Shown: positions 26,001 through 35,025 of the stretch, piece by piece
Numbering within the stretch: position 1 is the first letter of the stretch
How the letters are laid out: every line of letters begins with the position of its first letter
Made by a program: the position numbers and the translations under genes
Notes under the pieces: generated by a model
Databases searched by the model: none
Told to the model about the DNA's origin: nothing
Seen by the model: the letters and a program-made list of their open reading frames with translations, nothing else
Assembly (NCBI RefSeq): GCF_021325795.1
Contig: NZ_JAHPZX010000003.1
Coordinates: forward strand, 372,001 to 436,000
DNA length: 64,000 nt
DNA from: Bordetella sp. LUAb4
GTDB lineage: Bacteria; Pseudomonadota; Gammaproteobacteria; Burkholderiales; Burkholderiaceae_B
Reading direction: 5' to 3'

Positions 26001-26806
26001 TGGAAGGCGAATTGGCGCTACGGTTCGACGTGCCGGCTGGGCGACCCGCGATAGCCGAGGCGACGGCGGCTAGGGCGATGCCGGCGGGCTGGGCGGCAAA
26101 CGAGGGGCGGCTGTCGCTGGAAGATTATCTGGGGGGGCTGCGTACCAATGCGGCGGGCGAACTTTGCCGGCTGGTGTTGGAGAGCAGCAGCCTGATTCCC
26201 AAAGGCCGCTATCGGGCGGACAAGGTGGTGTCGCACTGGGTCGCTCATGTCGCGGCGCAATTGTGCGGCAGGCCCATCACCACATGGGTGATCAGCAAGG
26301 CGGGGGATATCGAATTCGCACCCATCGCGGCGGAGCGGGCGCGCGAGTTCCTTGCCCTGTGGCTGGGCGCGTGGGAAGCAGGCATGCGTCGTCCCTTGCC
26401 ACTGGCCGTGAGCGCCGCTTTTGAATGGTTGACCCGCCTGCCGGAGGACGCGGACCAGGGCGCCGTGGCGGCGGCAGCCACGCAGGATGGCGCGGTGCCG
26501 GGCCTGATGCATGACCCCGATGACGAGCTGCCAGCGGCGGCGCTCACCGGTGCGCGTGCCATCGCCTGGCAGCAGGCTCGCAAGGTGTACGAAGGCGCAC
26601 CCATGGCGCAAGGGGAGGCCGATCGCAGCGCATACCTGCAGGCGGTCTATCCGGATTTCACGGCGCTCACGCGTGGTGGCGAATTCCAGGCGCTCGCCCG
26701 CGCGTTGCTACGCCCCATGCGCGCCGCGCTCTATGCGGACAGCAAGCCTGGCAAGGCTTCGGGCCGAGGGGCTGCCATCAAGGGAGGCAACGATGAGTCC
26801 GCGTGA
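23012..26806 (+). CDS. recC: Exodeoxyribonuclease V subunit gamma (RecC)
   Basis: RecC is the Chi-recognising, helicase-like scaffold of RecBCD. The 1264-residue protein shows 'FGISTLPRQSLEVLAVLARW', 'DVIVMVPDIEAYAPHVQAVF', 'IPYTLADRG', 'VTFATLMPMRAIPFRHVCLLGMNDGDYPR' and 'SRREDDRYLFLEALLSARDRLYVSW', all classical RecC blocks. It is about 140 residues longer than E. coli RecC. Its last 14 bases overlap recB, so recC-recB-recD are translationally coupled. A canonical Walker A is not seen, as expected for RecC. Confidence 0.95.
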   Translation: MSSTPLPSGLIVIHSNLSESLRDVLVGWLDRHPLGPLEQEVVLVQSSGIAQWLKLALAADAADGGSGIAAGLDFLLPSRFLWRAYRIVLGTQAVPEVSPFDKPRLMWRLLRLLPQVMEQPVYAPLQRFLRRDDDCRKRYQLAERLADLFDQYQVYRADWLDAWTRGQDVLPRDGGPARPMPDAQRWQAALWRALLDDVLAQAEADGPGAGSAYVAPSSDGRAAVHAAFMRRAAQLGDASPANLPRRIVVFGISTLPRQSLEVLAVLARWTQVLMCVNNPCEHYWADIIEGKDLLRASHARQARRAGAPDVIAEDALHLHAHPLLAAWGKQGRDFIGLLDEHDDRDAREAFLARYGEYTQRLDLFQAVADEDATLLRQLQDDIRDLRPLHESRARWPAVDTRHDESIRFHVAHSRQREVEILHDQLLAAFDEDPTLRARDVIVMVPDIEAYAPHVQAVFGLYASDDRRAIPYTLADRGKRHVDPLLHALEHLLQLPSARFAVSDLMDLLEVPALRRRYGISEDQLPLLHNWMRGANIRWGLHDEQRRSLGLPAANTAAAPNTWLFGLRRVLLGYAVGARGGDWQGIEPYGDVGGLDAALLGNLAELVAALEGWWRELAEPASPQRWGERLRELLLAFFEEDDSVDGLVLRQLRGQLQTWLEICAQAKVIEPLPLAVVGEHWMSAMDEGGLTQRFFGGSVTFATLMPMRAIPFRHVCLLGMNDGDYPRVRIPMDFDLMGRDYRPGDRSRREDDRYLFLEALLSARDRLYVSWIGRSVRDNTPRPPSVLVGQLRDHLDAGWGLAGAETGIAVDAKGSGLAAALTVEHRLQPFSPEYFSDDSLAADPRRSPLFTYAREWAQGAYDGYTPAAHALAPVVREEPLSLRELADFLKAPVEAFFRQRLQVSFSAEDVVTEDIEPFAPDALEQWQLQDRLIKAQARALQAGVEPGPARDEVLAACMRAGELPAGAFGQLAAADLAAPLDEMMERYAAALARWPEPVEGELALRFDVPAGRPAIAEATAARAMPAGWAANEGRLSLEDYLGGLRTNAAGELCRLVLESSSLIPKGRYRADKVVSHWVAHVAAQLCGRPITTWVISKAGDIEFAPIAAERAREFLALWLGAWEAGMRRPLPLAVSAAFEWLTRLPEDADQGAVAAAATQDGAVPGLMHDPDDELPAAALTGARAIAWQQARKVYEGAPMAQGEADRSAYLQAVYPDFTALTRGGEFQALARALLRPMRAALYADSKPGKASGRGAAIKGGNDESA

Positions 26807-29800
26807 TCGCGACATGCCCGCCGCCGAACTGGACGTGCTCCGCTTTCCCTTGCGCGGTAGCCGCCTGATCGAGGCCAGCGCCGGCACCGGCAAGACCTAC
26901 ACCATCGCGACGCTGTATGTACGCCTGGTGCTGGGCCACGGCGGCGACGAAGGATTGGGCCGACCCTTGGTGCCACCGGAGATCCTGGTGGTTACCTTCA
27001 CCGACGCCGCCACGCAGGAATTGCGCGACCGCATCCGCATCCGCCTGGCCGACGCGGCACGCGCCTTCCTGGAGGCGCCCACGCAAGCCGGTGCCGATGC
27101 CGACAACTACGCTGCCAGCGAGGCCTCCGCGCCGATGGTCCGCGCCGATGATCTGTACGACCTGCGCGCGGAATATCCCCCCGAGACTTGGGGTGCTTGC
27201 GCGCGCAAGCTGCAACTGGCGGTGGAATGGATGGACGAGGCCGCCGTGTCCACCATCCACGGCTGGTGCAACCGCATGCTGCGCGAGCATGCGTTCGACA
27301 GCGACAGCCTGTTCCAGCAGACCTTGGAGCAAAACAGCGCGCCCTTGCTGGCGGAGGCGGCGCGCGACTACTGGCGCGTCTTCATCGCCGGACTGGATAG
27401 CGATAGCGCGCGCGAATTGCGCGCCTGGTGGGTCAGTCCCGACGCTTTGCAGCAAGACGCCGCGCGCTTGTTTCGCTACGCCCCGCAGCTGGAATCCGCT
27501 CGATCTGGCCCGGCGTCCGCTGAATACGTTGACCGAGTCGACCCTGCTGATTTCGACGTCGAGGAGGCCAGCAACGCGCCTGCCGCGCGCCTGGCCCTCA
27601 CTCGGGCCGAACGCACGCGCGATCTGGCCGCGTTGAAGGCCGCGTGGCCTGCCTGGCTGACGGAGCTGCGCGACCTGTTCGACGCCGGCGTCGCCGCCAA
27701 AAAGGTGGATGGCCGCAAATTCCAGGCGCGCTTCTACAACGGCTGGCTGGATGCCTTGCACACTTGGTGCGAGGATGCGGACAGCGTGCTGCCCGCGCTC
27801 TCCGACACCGCTTGGCAACGCCTGTCGCCCGAGGGCATGGACGAGGCGTGGAAGGGTAACTGGCCTGCGCACCCGGCGTGCAAAGCCCTTGCCGAGTTGC
27901 GCGAAGCGGTGCTGAAGCTGCCGGCGGCGCGCAACGACATCCTCAAGCATGCCGCCGCCTGGATGCGCCGCCGCTATGCCCAGGAACAGGCGCGCCGCGC
28001 GCAGATGGATTTCGACGACCTGCTGGGCCAGCTCGATCGCGCCCTGGCCGGACCCAATGGCGCGGTGCTGGCGGCAGCCATGCGCCAGCAGTTCCCGGTC
28101 GCGCTCATCGACGAATTCCAGGATACCGATCCCGTGCAGTACCGCATCTTCGATGCGGTGTATCGGCTCGCCGACAATCCGGCGGATTGCGCTCTGATCC
28201 TGATCGGCGATCCCAAGCAGGCCATCTACGGCTTTCGCGGCGCGGATATCTACACCTATCTGCGCGCCCGCGCGGCGGTGGACGGGCGGCTGTACGCGCT
28301 GAAAACCAATTACCGTTCGACCCACGCGATGGTGTCGGCGGCCAATCATTGCTTCGAGGTGGCGGAGCATCATGCACAAGGCGAAGGGGCTTTCCTGTTC
28401 CGCACGGCGCGCGGCAATCCCGTGCCGTTCACCCCTTCACTGGCACGCGGCCGTGCCGATCGCCTGGTGATCGAGAACGCCGATGCTCCCGCCCTGACCG
28501 CCTGGTGGCTGGCCGGTGGCGAGGACGGCACGCCGGTGGGCATCGGCGCCTACCGCGAGCAGATGGCCGCCGCCTGCGCCGGCGAGATCGCGCGCCTGAT
28601 GACGCTGGGCCAGCAAGGCCGCGCCGGGTTCTCGCACTCGGCGGCGTCCCAACCCTCTGCGCTGCGCCCGCTACGCCCGGCGGACATGGCCGTGCTGGTC
28701 AACAGCGGCCGTGAAGCGCGGATCGTCCGCAAGGCCCTGGCGCAGCGCGGCGTGCGCAGCGTCTATCTTTCGGAAAACCAATCGGTTTACCTGAGCGCCC
28801 AAGCCGCCGATATCGAACACTGGTTGCGCGCCTGCGCCGAGCCGGACGATCCGCGCTTGCTGCGCGCGGCGCTGGCCACGCCGACGCTGGGCTTGTCATG
28901 GGACGCGCTGGACCGTCTCAATAGCGATGAATGGGAATGGGATCGCCGCGTCGATCAATTCCGCGGCTATGGCCGTGACTGGCGCGTGCTGGGCGTGCTG
29001 CCCATGCTGCGGCGCCTGCTGGACGACTTCGACGTCCCGGCCCGGCAGCGCGGGAACGGCACCGTCCAGGCCACAGCGGGCGAACGGGTACTGACCGACC
29101 TGTTGCACATCGCCGAACTGCTGCAGCAGGCCAGCGTGCAGATCGAAGGCGAACACGCATTGTTGCGCCATCTGGCGGAGATGCGCGCGGCTGCCGTCGA
29201 AGGCGAAGAGAACGACGCCCTGACCATACGCCTGGAAAGCGACGCCGACCTGTTGCGCGTGGTCACCGTGCATAAATCCAAAGGCCTGGAATATCCCCTG
29301 GTGTTTCTGCCTTTCGCCATGGCCTTCCGTCCGGTGGGTGTGGACGATCTTCCCCTGGCCTGGCATGACGCGGATGGCGATCTGCATGTCACCCTGGAAC
29401 CCAACGAGGGCGCGCGGGCACGCGCGGACCGCGAGCGCCTGGGCGAAGACCTGCGCAAGTTCTACGTCGCCCTGACTCGCGCGCGCTATGCCACCTGGCT
29501 GGGTTGCGCGCCGATCGCCAATGCACAGGCCAGTGCGTTGGGATACCTGCTGACGCAGGGCCGGCCCTTTGATGCGGCGGCTTTCGACACCGTATTGGAT
29601 CAATGGCGCGGCGACCATCCGCATATCGCCGTGCTGCCCGCGCCCGATTTAGGTGATTCCCTGGGCGGCGTTCACTTCCGCGCGGTGCGCGCGGCCACGG
29701 CAGACGGGCGCGCTCGCGAGATGTCGCGCAGCGTGCGCGAGCACTGGTGGGTGGCCAGTTATTCGGCGCTGCGCACGGTAGAGAACGGACCGCGCGAAGA

Positions 29801-30839
29801 ACCTGCCACCGCGGCCGAAGATGTCTATGTGGAAGCCGCGGCGGGTCCCCTGGCGGGCGATAGCGAGGCGGCGGTGAATGCGTTCGCGGCACTCGGCCTT
29901 ACCCCGGCTGGCAGTGCGTCGACAGCGCTATCCGGGACCACGCCGGGCGCCGGGGCGGCAGCACCTGCCATGCAATTGAGTCTGGGCAACGCTGGCCCGC
30001 TGCACGGCTTCCCCGCCGGCGCGGAAGCCGGCACCTTCTTCCACGAACTGCTTGAATGGGCGGCGGCCCAAGGATTCGGCCAGGCCACTGTTGCCGCCGA
30101 CGCAATGCAAGAGGCGGTCATGCGCCGCTGCCAGGAACGCGGCTGGGAGCAATGGGCTACCCCCCTGTCCGACTGGCTGCGCCATTTTCTCGTGCTGCCG
30201 CTCGCCTTGCCTGCCATGCCGGCAGAGGACGCGGGCGAGGACGCCGGGATCCGGCCGGGTATGGCCGCGCATCGGGAATCCTCCACGCCTGGTCCTGTCG
30301 CTTTGGCCGATCTGGATCCGAGCGCCTGCGTGTCGGAAATGGAATTCTGGTTCGCCGCGCATGACGTCGCGGCCACGCGCATCGACCGGCTGGTGTGCGC
30401 TCACGTGCATCCGCGCCATCAACGCGCCGCGCTGGCACCGGCGCGTTTGAATGGCATGCTCAAGGGCTTCATCGATTTGGTGTTCGAGTTCGAGGGGCGC
30501 TATTACGTGGCCGATTACAAGTCCAACCGCCTGGGGCCGGACGACGCCGCTTACGACGCCGACGCCATGCTGGGCGCCATACTGAGCCATCGCTACGAAC
30601 TGCAATACGTGCTTTATCTGCTGGCCCTGCACCGCCTGCTGCGTGCGCGTATTCCGGATTACGACTATGACCGCCATATCGGCGGCGCCGTCTATCTGTT
30701 CCTGCGCGGCAGCCACGCACCGAGCGGTGGCGTCTACGTCGATCGCCCATCGCGGGCGCTGATCGAAGCCCTGGACGCGCTATTCGCCGGGCACGGCCAG
30801 GGCAATGGCGGTGCGCGCCCCGAACGGGAGGCCGCATGA
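26793..30839 (+). CDS. recB: Exodeoxyribonuclease V subunit beta (RecB)
   Basis: RecB is the 3'-5' helicase-nuclease of RecBCD. The start at 26793 behind AGGGAGG gives 1348 residues, about 170 more than E. coli. Helicase motifs: 'IEASAGTGKTYTIATLYVRL' (motif I), 'VALIDEFQDTDPVQY' (II), 'IGDPKQAIYGFRGADIYTY' (III), 'KTNYRSTHAMV' (IV), 'VTVHKSKGLEYPLVFLP' (V) and 'KFYVALTRARYA' (VI). The C-terminal nuclease domain has 'FIDLVFEFEGRYYVADYKSN' with the catalytic Asp and Lys. It overlaps recD by 4 bp (ATGA). It processes double-strand ends for RecA loading. Confidence 0.97.
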   Translation: MSPRDRDMPAAELDVLRFPLRGSRLIEASAGTGKTYTIATLYVRLVLGHGGDEGLGRPLVPPEILVVTFTDAATQELRDRIRIRLADAARAFLEAPTQAGADADNYAASEASAPMVRADDLYDLRAEYPPETWGACARKLQLAVEWMDEAAVSTIHGWCNRMLREHAFDSDSLFQQTLEQNSAPLLAEAARDYWRVFIAGLDSDSARELRAWWVSPDALQQDAARLFRYAPQLESARSGPASAEYVDRVDPADFDVEEASNAPAARLALTRAERTRDLAALKAAWPAWLTELRDLFDAGVAAKKVDGRKFQARFYNGWLDALHTWCEDADSVLPALSDTAWQRLSPEGMDEAWKGNWPAHPACKALAELREAVLKLPAARNDILKHAAAWMRRRYAQEQARRAQMDFDDLLGQLDRALAGPNGAVLAAAMRQQFPVALIDEFQDTDPVQYRIFDAVYRLADNPADCALILIGDPKQAIYGFRGADIYTYLRARAAVDGRLYALKTNYRSTHAMVSAANHCFEVAEHHAQGEGAFLFRTARGNPVPFTPSLARGRADRLVIENADAPALTAWWLAGGEDGTPVGIGAYREQMAAACAGEIARLMTLGQQGRAGFSHSAASQPSALRPLRPADMAVLVNSGREARIVRKALAQRGVRSVYLSENQSVYLSAQAADIEHWLRACAEPDDPRLLRAALATPTLGLSWDALDRLNSDEWEWDRRVDQFRGYGRDWRVLGVLPMLRRLLDDFDVPARQRGNGTVQATAGERVLTDLLHIAELLQQASVQIEGEHALLRHLAEMRAAAVEGEENDALTIRLESDADLLRVVTVHKSKGLEYPLVFLPFAMAFRPVGVDDLPLAWHDADGDLHVTLEPNEGARARADRERLGEDLRKFYVALTRARYATWLGCAPIANAQASALGYLLTQGRPFDAAAFDTVLDQWRGDHPHIAVLPAPDLGDSLGGVHFRAVRAATADGRAREMSRSVREHWWVASYSALRTVENGPREEPATAAEDVYVEAAAGPLAGDSEAAVNAFAALGLTPAGSASTALSGTTPGAGAAAPAMQLSLGNAGPLHGFPAGAEAGTFFHELLEWAAAQGFGQATVAADAMQEAVMRRCQERGWEQWATPLSDWLRHFLVLPLALPAMPAEDAGEDAGIRPGMAAHRESSTPGPVALADLDPSACVSEMEFWFAAHDVAATRIDRLVCAHVHPRHQRAALAPARLNGMLKGFIDLVFEFEGRYYVADYKSNRLGPDDAAYDADAMLGAILSHRYELQYVLYLLALHRLLRARIPDYDYDRHIGGAVYLFLRGSHAPSGGVYVDRPSRALIEALDALFAGHGQGNGGARPEREAA

Positions 30840-33169
30840 CGCTCGACGATTCCATTCTCCACATCGGGCCAGCGTCCGACGACGCCAAGGCTGGCGCGTC
30901 GGCATCCCGCACACGTGCGGCCGGCCGCCGCAACGCGGCGCCCTTGGATGACGCGGCCCGCATGCGCACGACCCTGCTGGATTGGGTCGAGCGCCGTTGG
31001 CTGCGCCAGCTCGACGTGGTGTTCGCGGATTTCCTCTGGCGCGAAGTCCCCGACGCTTCGCCGCGCCTCATCCTGGCGGCTGTGTTGGCCAGCCACCAAC
31101 TGGGGCATGGTCACGCCTGCCTGGATCTGCTGGCCGCCCTGGAAGATCCGGCCGTCACGCTGGCTCTGCCGCCCGATGACGCGCCTGTCGCCGCGCGCCA
31201 GTTGCCCCCCGCTTTTTATCCGGCGCAGCTGTTGGCGCCGTTGACGCTCACCGATTGGCTGGCGGCCTTGAACGATGCGCGTCTGGTGGGGACTGGCCCC
31301 GGCAGTACGCCCCTGGTCCTGGCCGGCGGCGCGCGGCCCCGTCTCTATCTGCGGCGCTGCTGGCAGTACGAACAGGACATCAAGCAGGGCATTACCCAAC
31401 GCCTGCAACGCAATGCCGCGCTGCAGGCGGCATTGCCCACGGCGCGCTTGCGCCAGTATCTCGATGCCTTGTTCGTGGGGGCGCAGGTTGGCGACGACGG
31501 CGTGGACTGGCAGAAAATCGCCTGCGCGACAGCGGCAGGCAGCGCGCTGACCATCATCACCGGCGGCCCCGGCACTGGCAAGACCACGACCGTGGTCAAA
31601 GTGCTGGCCGTGCTGCAGGCGCTGGCGCTAAATGCTGCCGCCGCGCCGCTGGGCCAACTGCGTATCCGTCTGGCCGCACCGACCGGCAAGGCGGCCGCGC
31701 GGCTCAGCGAGTCGATCTCGGTAGCGGTGCGAAAGTTGGCGGTGCAAAGTGGCGTGCAGGACGGCGCAAGGAAGGGCTCAAGGGAAAGCTTGAAGGACGG
31801 TGGCAACGACGGCTTGCAGGACACCTTGCGAGACGGTTTGCAAGACACCTTACAAGACGCCTTGCAAGACGCCGCCGCCGTCTGGGCCGCCATCCCCACC
31901 AAGGTGAGTACGCTGCATCGTCTGCTGGGCAGCCGCCCCGGCACGCGGCGCTTCCGCCATGATCGCGACAATCGCCTGGCGCTGGACGTGCTGGTCGTCG
32001 ATGAAGCTTCGATGGTGGACCTGGAGACCATGGCCGCTGTGCTGGAGGCGTTGCCGCCCAACGGCCGCCTGATCCTGCTGGGCGACCAGGACCAGCTGGC
32101 TTCGGTGGAAGCCGGCGCGGTACTGGCCGACCTTTGCGTGCATGCGCGTGAAGGTCGTTACACCCCGGCCACGCGTGATTGGCTGGAACAGGTCTGCGGC
32201 CAGCGGTTGCCGCAGCCACGCATCGACCCGCAAGGCGCCGCGCTGGATCAGGCCGTGGTCATGCTGCGGCACAGCCACCGCTTCGCCGCCGACAGCGGCA
32301 TCGGCCGGCTGGCCGTGGCCGTCAATGAGGGCGATGTGCTGGCCGCGCGGATGTTCTGGCAGATCCCGGACGCGGACGTGAACAAACTGGTGGGCGCCGC
32401 CTGCGAGCGCGCATTCCCGGCGCTGGTCCTGGACGGCTACGCCGCCTATCTGGCGGTCCTGCGCCAGGGGCCGGCCGATACCGATCCGCGGACCCTGGAC
32501 GCGTGGGCCGCGGCCATCCTCCAGCAACATCAACGCTTCCAGTTGCTGGCGACCCTGCGCAACGGCGAGTGGGGGGTCGAGGGCCTGAACCAGCGCGCGG
32601 CCCGGCTGTTGTTGGAACAAGGGCTGATCACCCAGGCCGACGGCTGGTACGCCGGACGGCCAGTCCTCGTTACGCACAACGACTATGCCTTGGGCCTGAT
32701 GAACGGCGATATCGGCATCACCTTGCCGGTGCCCGGCGCGGACCCGCACGCCGCGGCTGGCCTGGCCGGTGCCAACGCCGATGCGCGAGACCCCGCCATG
32801 ACCTTGCGCGTGGCCTTCACCAGCAGCGACGGCAGCGGCCGCATCAAATGGGTGCCGCCCAGCCGGTTGCAATCGGTGGAGACCGTCTACGCCCTGACGG
32901 TGCATAAATCGCAAGGCTCGGAATTCGAACACGCGGTGGTGGTGCTGCCCGAACGCCTCAGCCCCATTCTCACGCGCGAACTGCTTTACACCGGCATCAC
33001 CCGGGCGCGCCGGCAGTTGACGCTGCTCAGCCCGGGCGGCGAGGCTATCCTGGAACAAGGCATGGTGCGCCAGGTGCGCCGAGCCAGCGGCCTGTTTCCC
33101 GAACGCAGCGACGGCGCGGGCGAGGACGTGTCCCTCACCGATCAGGCGCCAGGTACAGGCTCTCCTTGA
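30836..33169 (+). CDS. recD: Exodeoxyribonuclease V subunit alpha (RecD)
   Basis: RecD is the 5'-3' SF1 helicase of RecBCD. The 777-residue protein has 'ITGGPGTGKTTTVVKVL' (Walker A), 'LAAPTGKAAARLSESI' (Ia), 'VLVVDEASMVDLETM' (II), 'LILLGDQDQLASVEAGAVL' (III), 'ALTVHKSQGSEFEHAVVVLP' (V) and 'LLYTGITRARRQLTLL' (VI). It is some 170 residues longer than E. coli RecD. Part of the excess is an insertion of about 45 residues between motif Ia and 'STLHRLLG' that contains five tandem (X-Leu-X-Asp) units. The last 35 bp overlap the convergent Lrp-family gene. Confidence 0.96.
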   Translation: MTLDDSILHIGPASDDAKAGASASRTRAAGRRNAAPLDDAARMRTTLLDWVERRWLRQLDVVFADFLWREVPDASPRLILAAVLASHQLGHGHACLDLLAALEDPAVTLALPPDDAPVAARQLPPAFYPAQLLAPLTLTDWLAALNDARLVGTGPGSTPLVLAGGARPRLYLRRCWQYEQDIKQGITQRLQRNAALQAALPTARLRQYLDALFVGAQVGDDGVDWQKIACATAAGSALTIITGGPGTGKTTTVVKVLAVLQALALNAAAAPLGQLRIRLAAPTGKAAARLSESISVAVRKLAVQSGVQDGARKGSRESLKDGGNDGLQDTLRDGLQDTLQDALQDAAAVWAAIPTKVSTLHRLLGSRPGTRRFRHDRDNRLALDVLVVDEASMVDLETMAAVLEALPPNGRLILLGDQDQLASVEAGAVLADLCVHAREGRYTPATRDWLEQVCGQRLPQPRIDPQGAALDQAVVMLRHSHRFAADSGIGRLAVAVNEGDVLAARMFWQIPDADVNKLVGAACERAFPALVLDGYAAYLAVLRQGPADTDPRTLDAWAAAILQQHQRFQLLATLRNGEWGVEGLNQRAARLLLEQGLITQADGWYAGRPVLVTHNDYALGLMNGDIGITLPVPGADPHAAAGLAGANADARDPAMTLRVAFTSSDGSGRIKWVPPSRLQSVETVYALTVHKSQGSEFEHAVVVLPERLSPILTRELLYTGITRARRQLTLLSPGGEAILEQGMVRQVRRASGLFPERSDGAGEDVSLTDQAPGTGSP
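31811..31870 (+). repeat. Five tandem 12-bp units inside recD
   Basis: Consecutive units GGCTTGCAGGAC, ACCTTGCGAGAC, GGTTTGCAAGAC, ACCTTACAAGAC and GCCTTGCAAGAC encode Gly/Thr/Ala-Leu-Gln/Arg-Asp tetrapeptides. A diverged copy (AGCTTGAAGGAC, coding SLKD) lies 12 bp further upstream. The unit keeps frame, so copy number could vary without inactivating recD. Confidence 0.9.
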
Positions 33170-33602
33170 TCTCTTCCATCACCACATAGCTGCGCGACTC
33201 CGCCGAGTTGGGCAGCCGCCGCAGCATCTCGCCCAGCAGATGGCGATAGGCCGCCATTTCGCTCAGGCGCGCCTTGACCAGGTAGTCGAAGTCGCCCGAA
33301 ACCAGATGGCATTCCATGATTTCGGGAATGAGCATCAGCTCCTTGCGCACTTTCTCGAACACGTCGCCGGACTTGGCCGACAGCTTGATCTCCAGGAACA
33401 CCAGCAGGCTTCTGCCCAGCGCGTTGGGGTTGACCCGCGCGTGGTAGCCGGTGATCACGCCCTCGCGTTCCAGCCGCCGCACACGCTCCGTGCAGGGCGT
33501 CGCCGACAGCCCCACCTGATCGGCCAATTCGGTCATGGAAAGGCGGCCGGCGCGCTGCAGGATATCGAGGATTTTGAGGTCGGTGCGATCGAGTTCGCGC
33601 AT
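33135..33602 (-). CDS. Lrp/AsnC-family transcriptional regulator, probable dadA regulator
   Basis: The 155-residue protein has an N-terminal helix-turn-helix ('LDRTDLKILDILQRAGRLSMTELADQVGLS', recognition helix 'ATPCTERVRRLEREG') and a C-terminal RAM ligand-binding domain ('LSAKSGDVFEKVRKELMLIP', 'HLVSGDFDYLVKARL'). It is divergent from dadA and only 133 bp from it, an arrangement seen for DadR-type activators that respond to alanine. TTTCACTG half-sites occur between the genes and one abuts this gene's start codon, suggesting autoregulation. Its 3' end overlaps recD by 35 bp. Confidence 0.93.
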   Translation of the reverse strand: MRELDRTDLKILDILQRAGRLSMTELADQVGLSATPCTERVRRLEREGVITGYHARVNPNALGRSLLVFLEIKLSAKSGDVFEKVRKELMLIPEIMECHLVSGDFDYLVKARLSEMAAYRHLLGEMLRRLPNSAESRSYVVMEEIKESLYLAPDR

Positions 33603-33682
33603 TTCACTGTCCGAGGCGTAAAAATGGGTACGGCATCCCGCATATTACCCAGCCCTCATTAAAATTTCAGTGAAATTCACTG
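33601..33682. promoter_or_regulatory. Shared lrp/dadA control region with TTCACTG palindrome
   Basis: CAGTGAA-A-TTCACTG (33668-33682) is a perfect 7+1+7 palindrome. A further ATTTCACTG half-site lies at 33601-33609 directly beside the Lrp-family start codon. The region between divergent regulator and dadA is the natural site for an Lrp-type operator. Binding is inferred. Confidence 0.5.
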
Positions 33683-33735
33683 CCTATGAGTGCTTAGACT
33701 ACACCTTTCTACTTCTCTTTTTCACGGTGTCCGCT

Positions 33736-35025
33736 ATGCGTGTCCTGGTTCTCGGCGGTGGCGTCATAGGCACTACCACGGCCTACTACTTGTCGCGTCA
33801 AGGCGCGTCCGTCACTCTGATCGACCGCCAGGCCGGCGCGGCCCAGGAAACTAGCTACGGCAACGCCGGCCAGGTTTCGCCGGGCTATTCAACCCCCTGG
33901 GCGGCACCCGGCATTCCGCTGAAGGCACTCAAGTGGATGTTCCAGCGGCATGCGCCGCTGTCGATCCGGCCGGACTGGACGATGGACCAGTTGCGCTGGA
34001 TGGGCGCCATGCTGGCCAATTGTTCACCGCAGCGTTATGCCATCAACAAAGAGCGCATGCTGCGCTTGTCCGAATACAGCCGCGACTGCCTGCGCGCCTT
34101 GCGCCAGGACACCGGCGTCCAGTACGAACAGCGCACCGGCGGCACTTTGCAGTTGTTCCGCGACCCGTCGCAGATGCAGGCGGCGCGGCGTGACATCGCC
34201 GTGCTGGAAGAAAACCGGGTGCCTTATGAGCTGCTGACCGCGGCCGACCTGTACCGGGCCGAGCCGGCGCTGGCGGCCGCCGCCTCCCGCCTGGCCGGTG
34301 GCCTGCGCCTGCCCAATGACGAAACCGGCGACTGCCGCCTGTTCACTGTCCGGCTGGCGCAGATCGCCGCCAGCCAGGGCGTGCAATTCCGCTACAACGG
34401 CGACATCCGCGCCATCGAGGCCCGCGACGGCCGCATCGTCGGCGTCCAGGTCGACGATGACATACTCGAGGCGGACCGCTACGTGGTGGCCTTGGGCAGC
34501 TACAGCCCGCGTCTGCTCAAGCCCCTGGGCATCCACCTGCCGGTCTACCCGGTGAAAGGCTATTCGCTGACCATCCCGATTACCGACGCGCGTAAAGCGC
34601 CGGTTTCCACCGTGCTCGATGAAACCTACAAAGTGGCGGTGACGCGTTTCGACGACCGTATCCGGGTGGGCGGCATGGCCGAACTGGGCGGTTTCGATCT
34701 GCGCCTGAACCCGCGCCGGCGCGAAACCCTGGAACGGGTGGTCAATGATCTGTATCCGGGCAGCGGCAACGTGGCAGCCGCCGAGTTCTGGACAGGCTTG
34801 CGGCCGATGACACCCGACAGCACGCCGGTAGTAGGGGCCACCCCCTTCCATAATCTCTTTTTGAATACCGGCCACGGCACCTTGGGTTGGACCATGTCCT
34901 GCGGATCGGGCAAGCTGCTGGCCGACCTCATCACCGGCCAAACGCCGGCCATCTCGGTATCGGGCCTGGATATTTCGCGCTACGGCATTGCCCGCCACGC
35001 GCCGGCGACGGAAGCGCTGGCCTGA
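33736..35025 (+). CDS. dadA: D-amino acid dehydrogenase small subunit
   Basis: DadA is a membrane-associated FAD enzyme that oxidises D-amino acids, chiefly D-alanine, to 2-oxo acids and passes electrons to quinone. The ATG at 33736 gives 429 residues beginning '[20 protein letters not shown]' with the Rossmann GxGxxG motif. '[20 protein letters not shown]', '[17 protein letters not shown]', '[10 protein letters not shown]', '[21 protein letters not shown]' and '[16 protein letters not shown]' follow E. coli DadA closely. No alanine racemase (dadX) is adjacent. The 3' end overlaps a convergent histidine kinase gene by 46 bp. Confidence 0.95.
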   Translation: MRVLVLGGGVIGTTTAYYLSRQGASVTLIDRQAGAAQETSYGNAGQVSPGYSTPWAAPGIPLKALKWMFQRHAPLSIRPDWTMDQLRWMGAMLANCSPQRYAINKERMLRLSEYSRDCLRALRQDTGVQYEQRTGGTLQLFRDPSQMQAARRDIAVLEENRVPYELLTAADLYRAEPALAAAASRLAGGLRLPNDETGDCRLFTVRLAQIAASQGVQFRYNGDIRAIEARDGRIVGVQVDDDILEADRYVVALGSYSPRLLKPLGIHLPVYPVKGYSLTIPITDARKAPVSTVLDETYKVAVTRFDDRIRVGGMAELGGFDLRLNPRRRETLERVVNDLYPGSGNVAAAEFWTGLRPMTPDSTPVVGATPFHNLFLNTGHGTLGWTMSCGSGKLLADLITGQTPAISVSGLDISRYGIARHAPATEALA

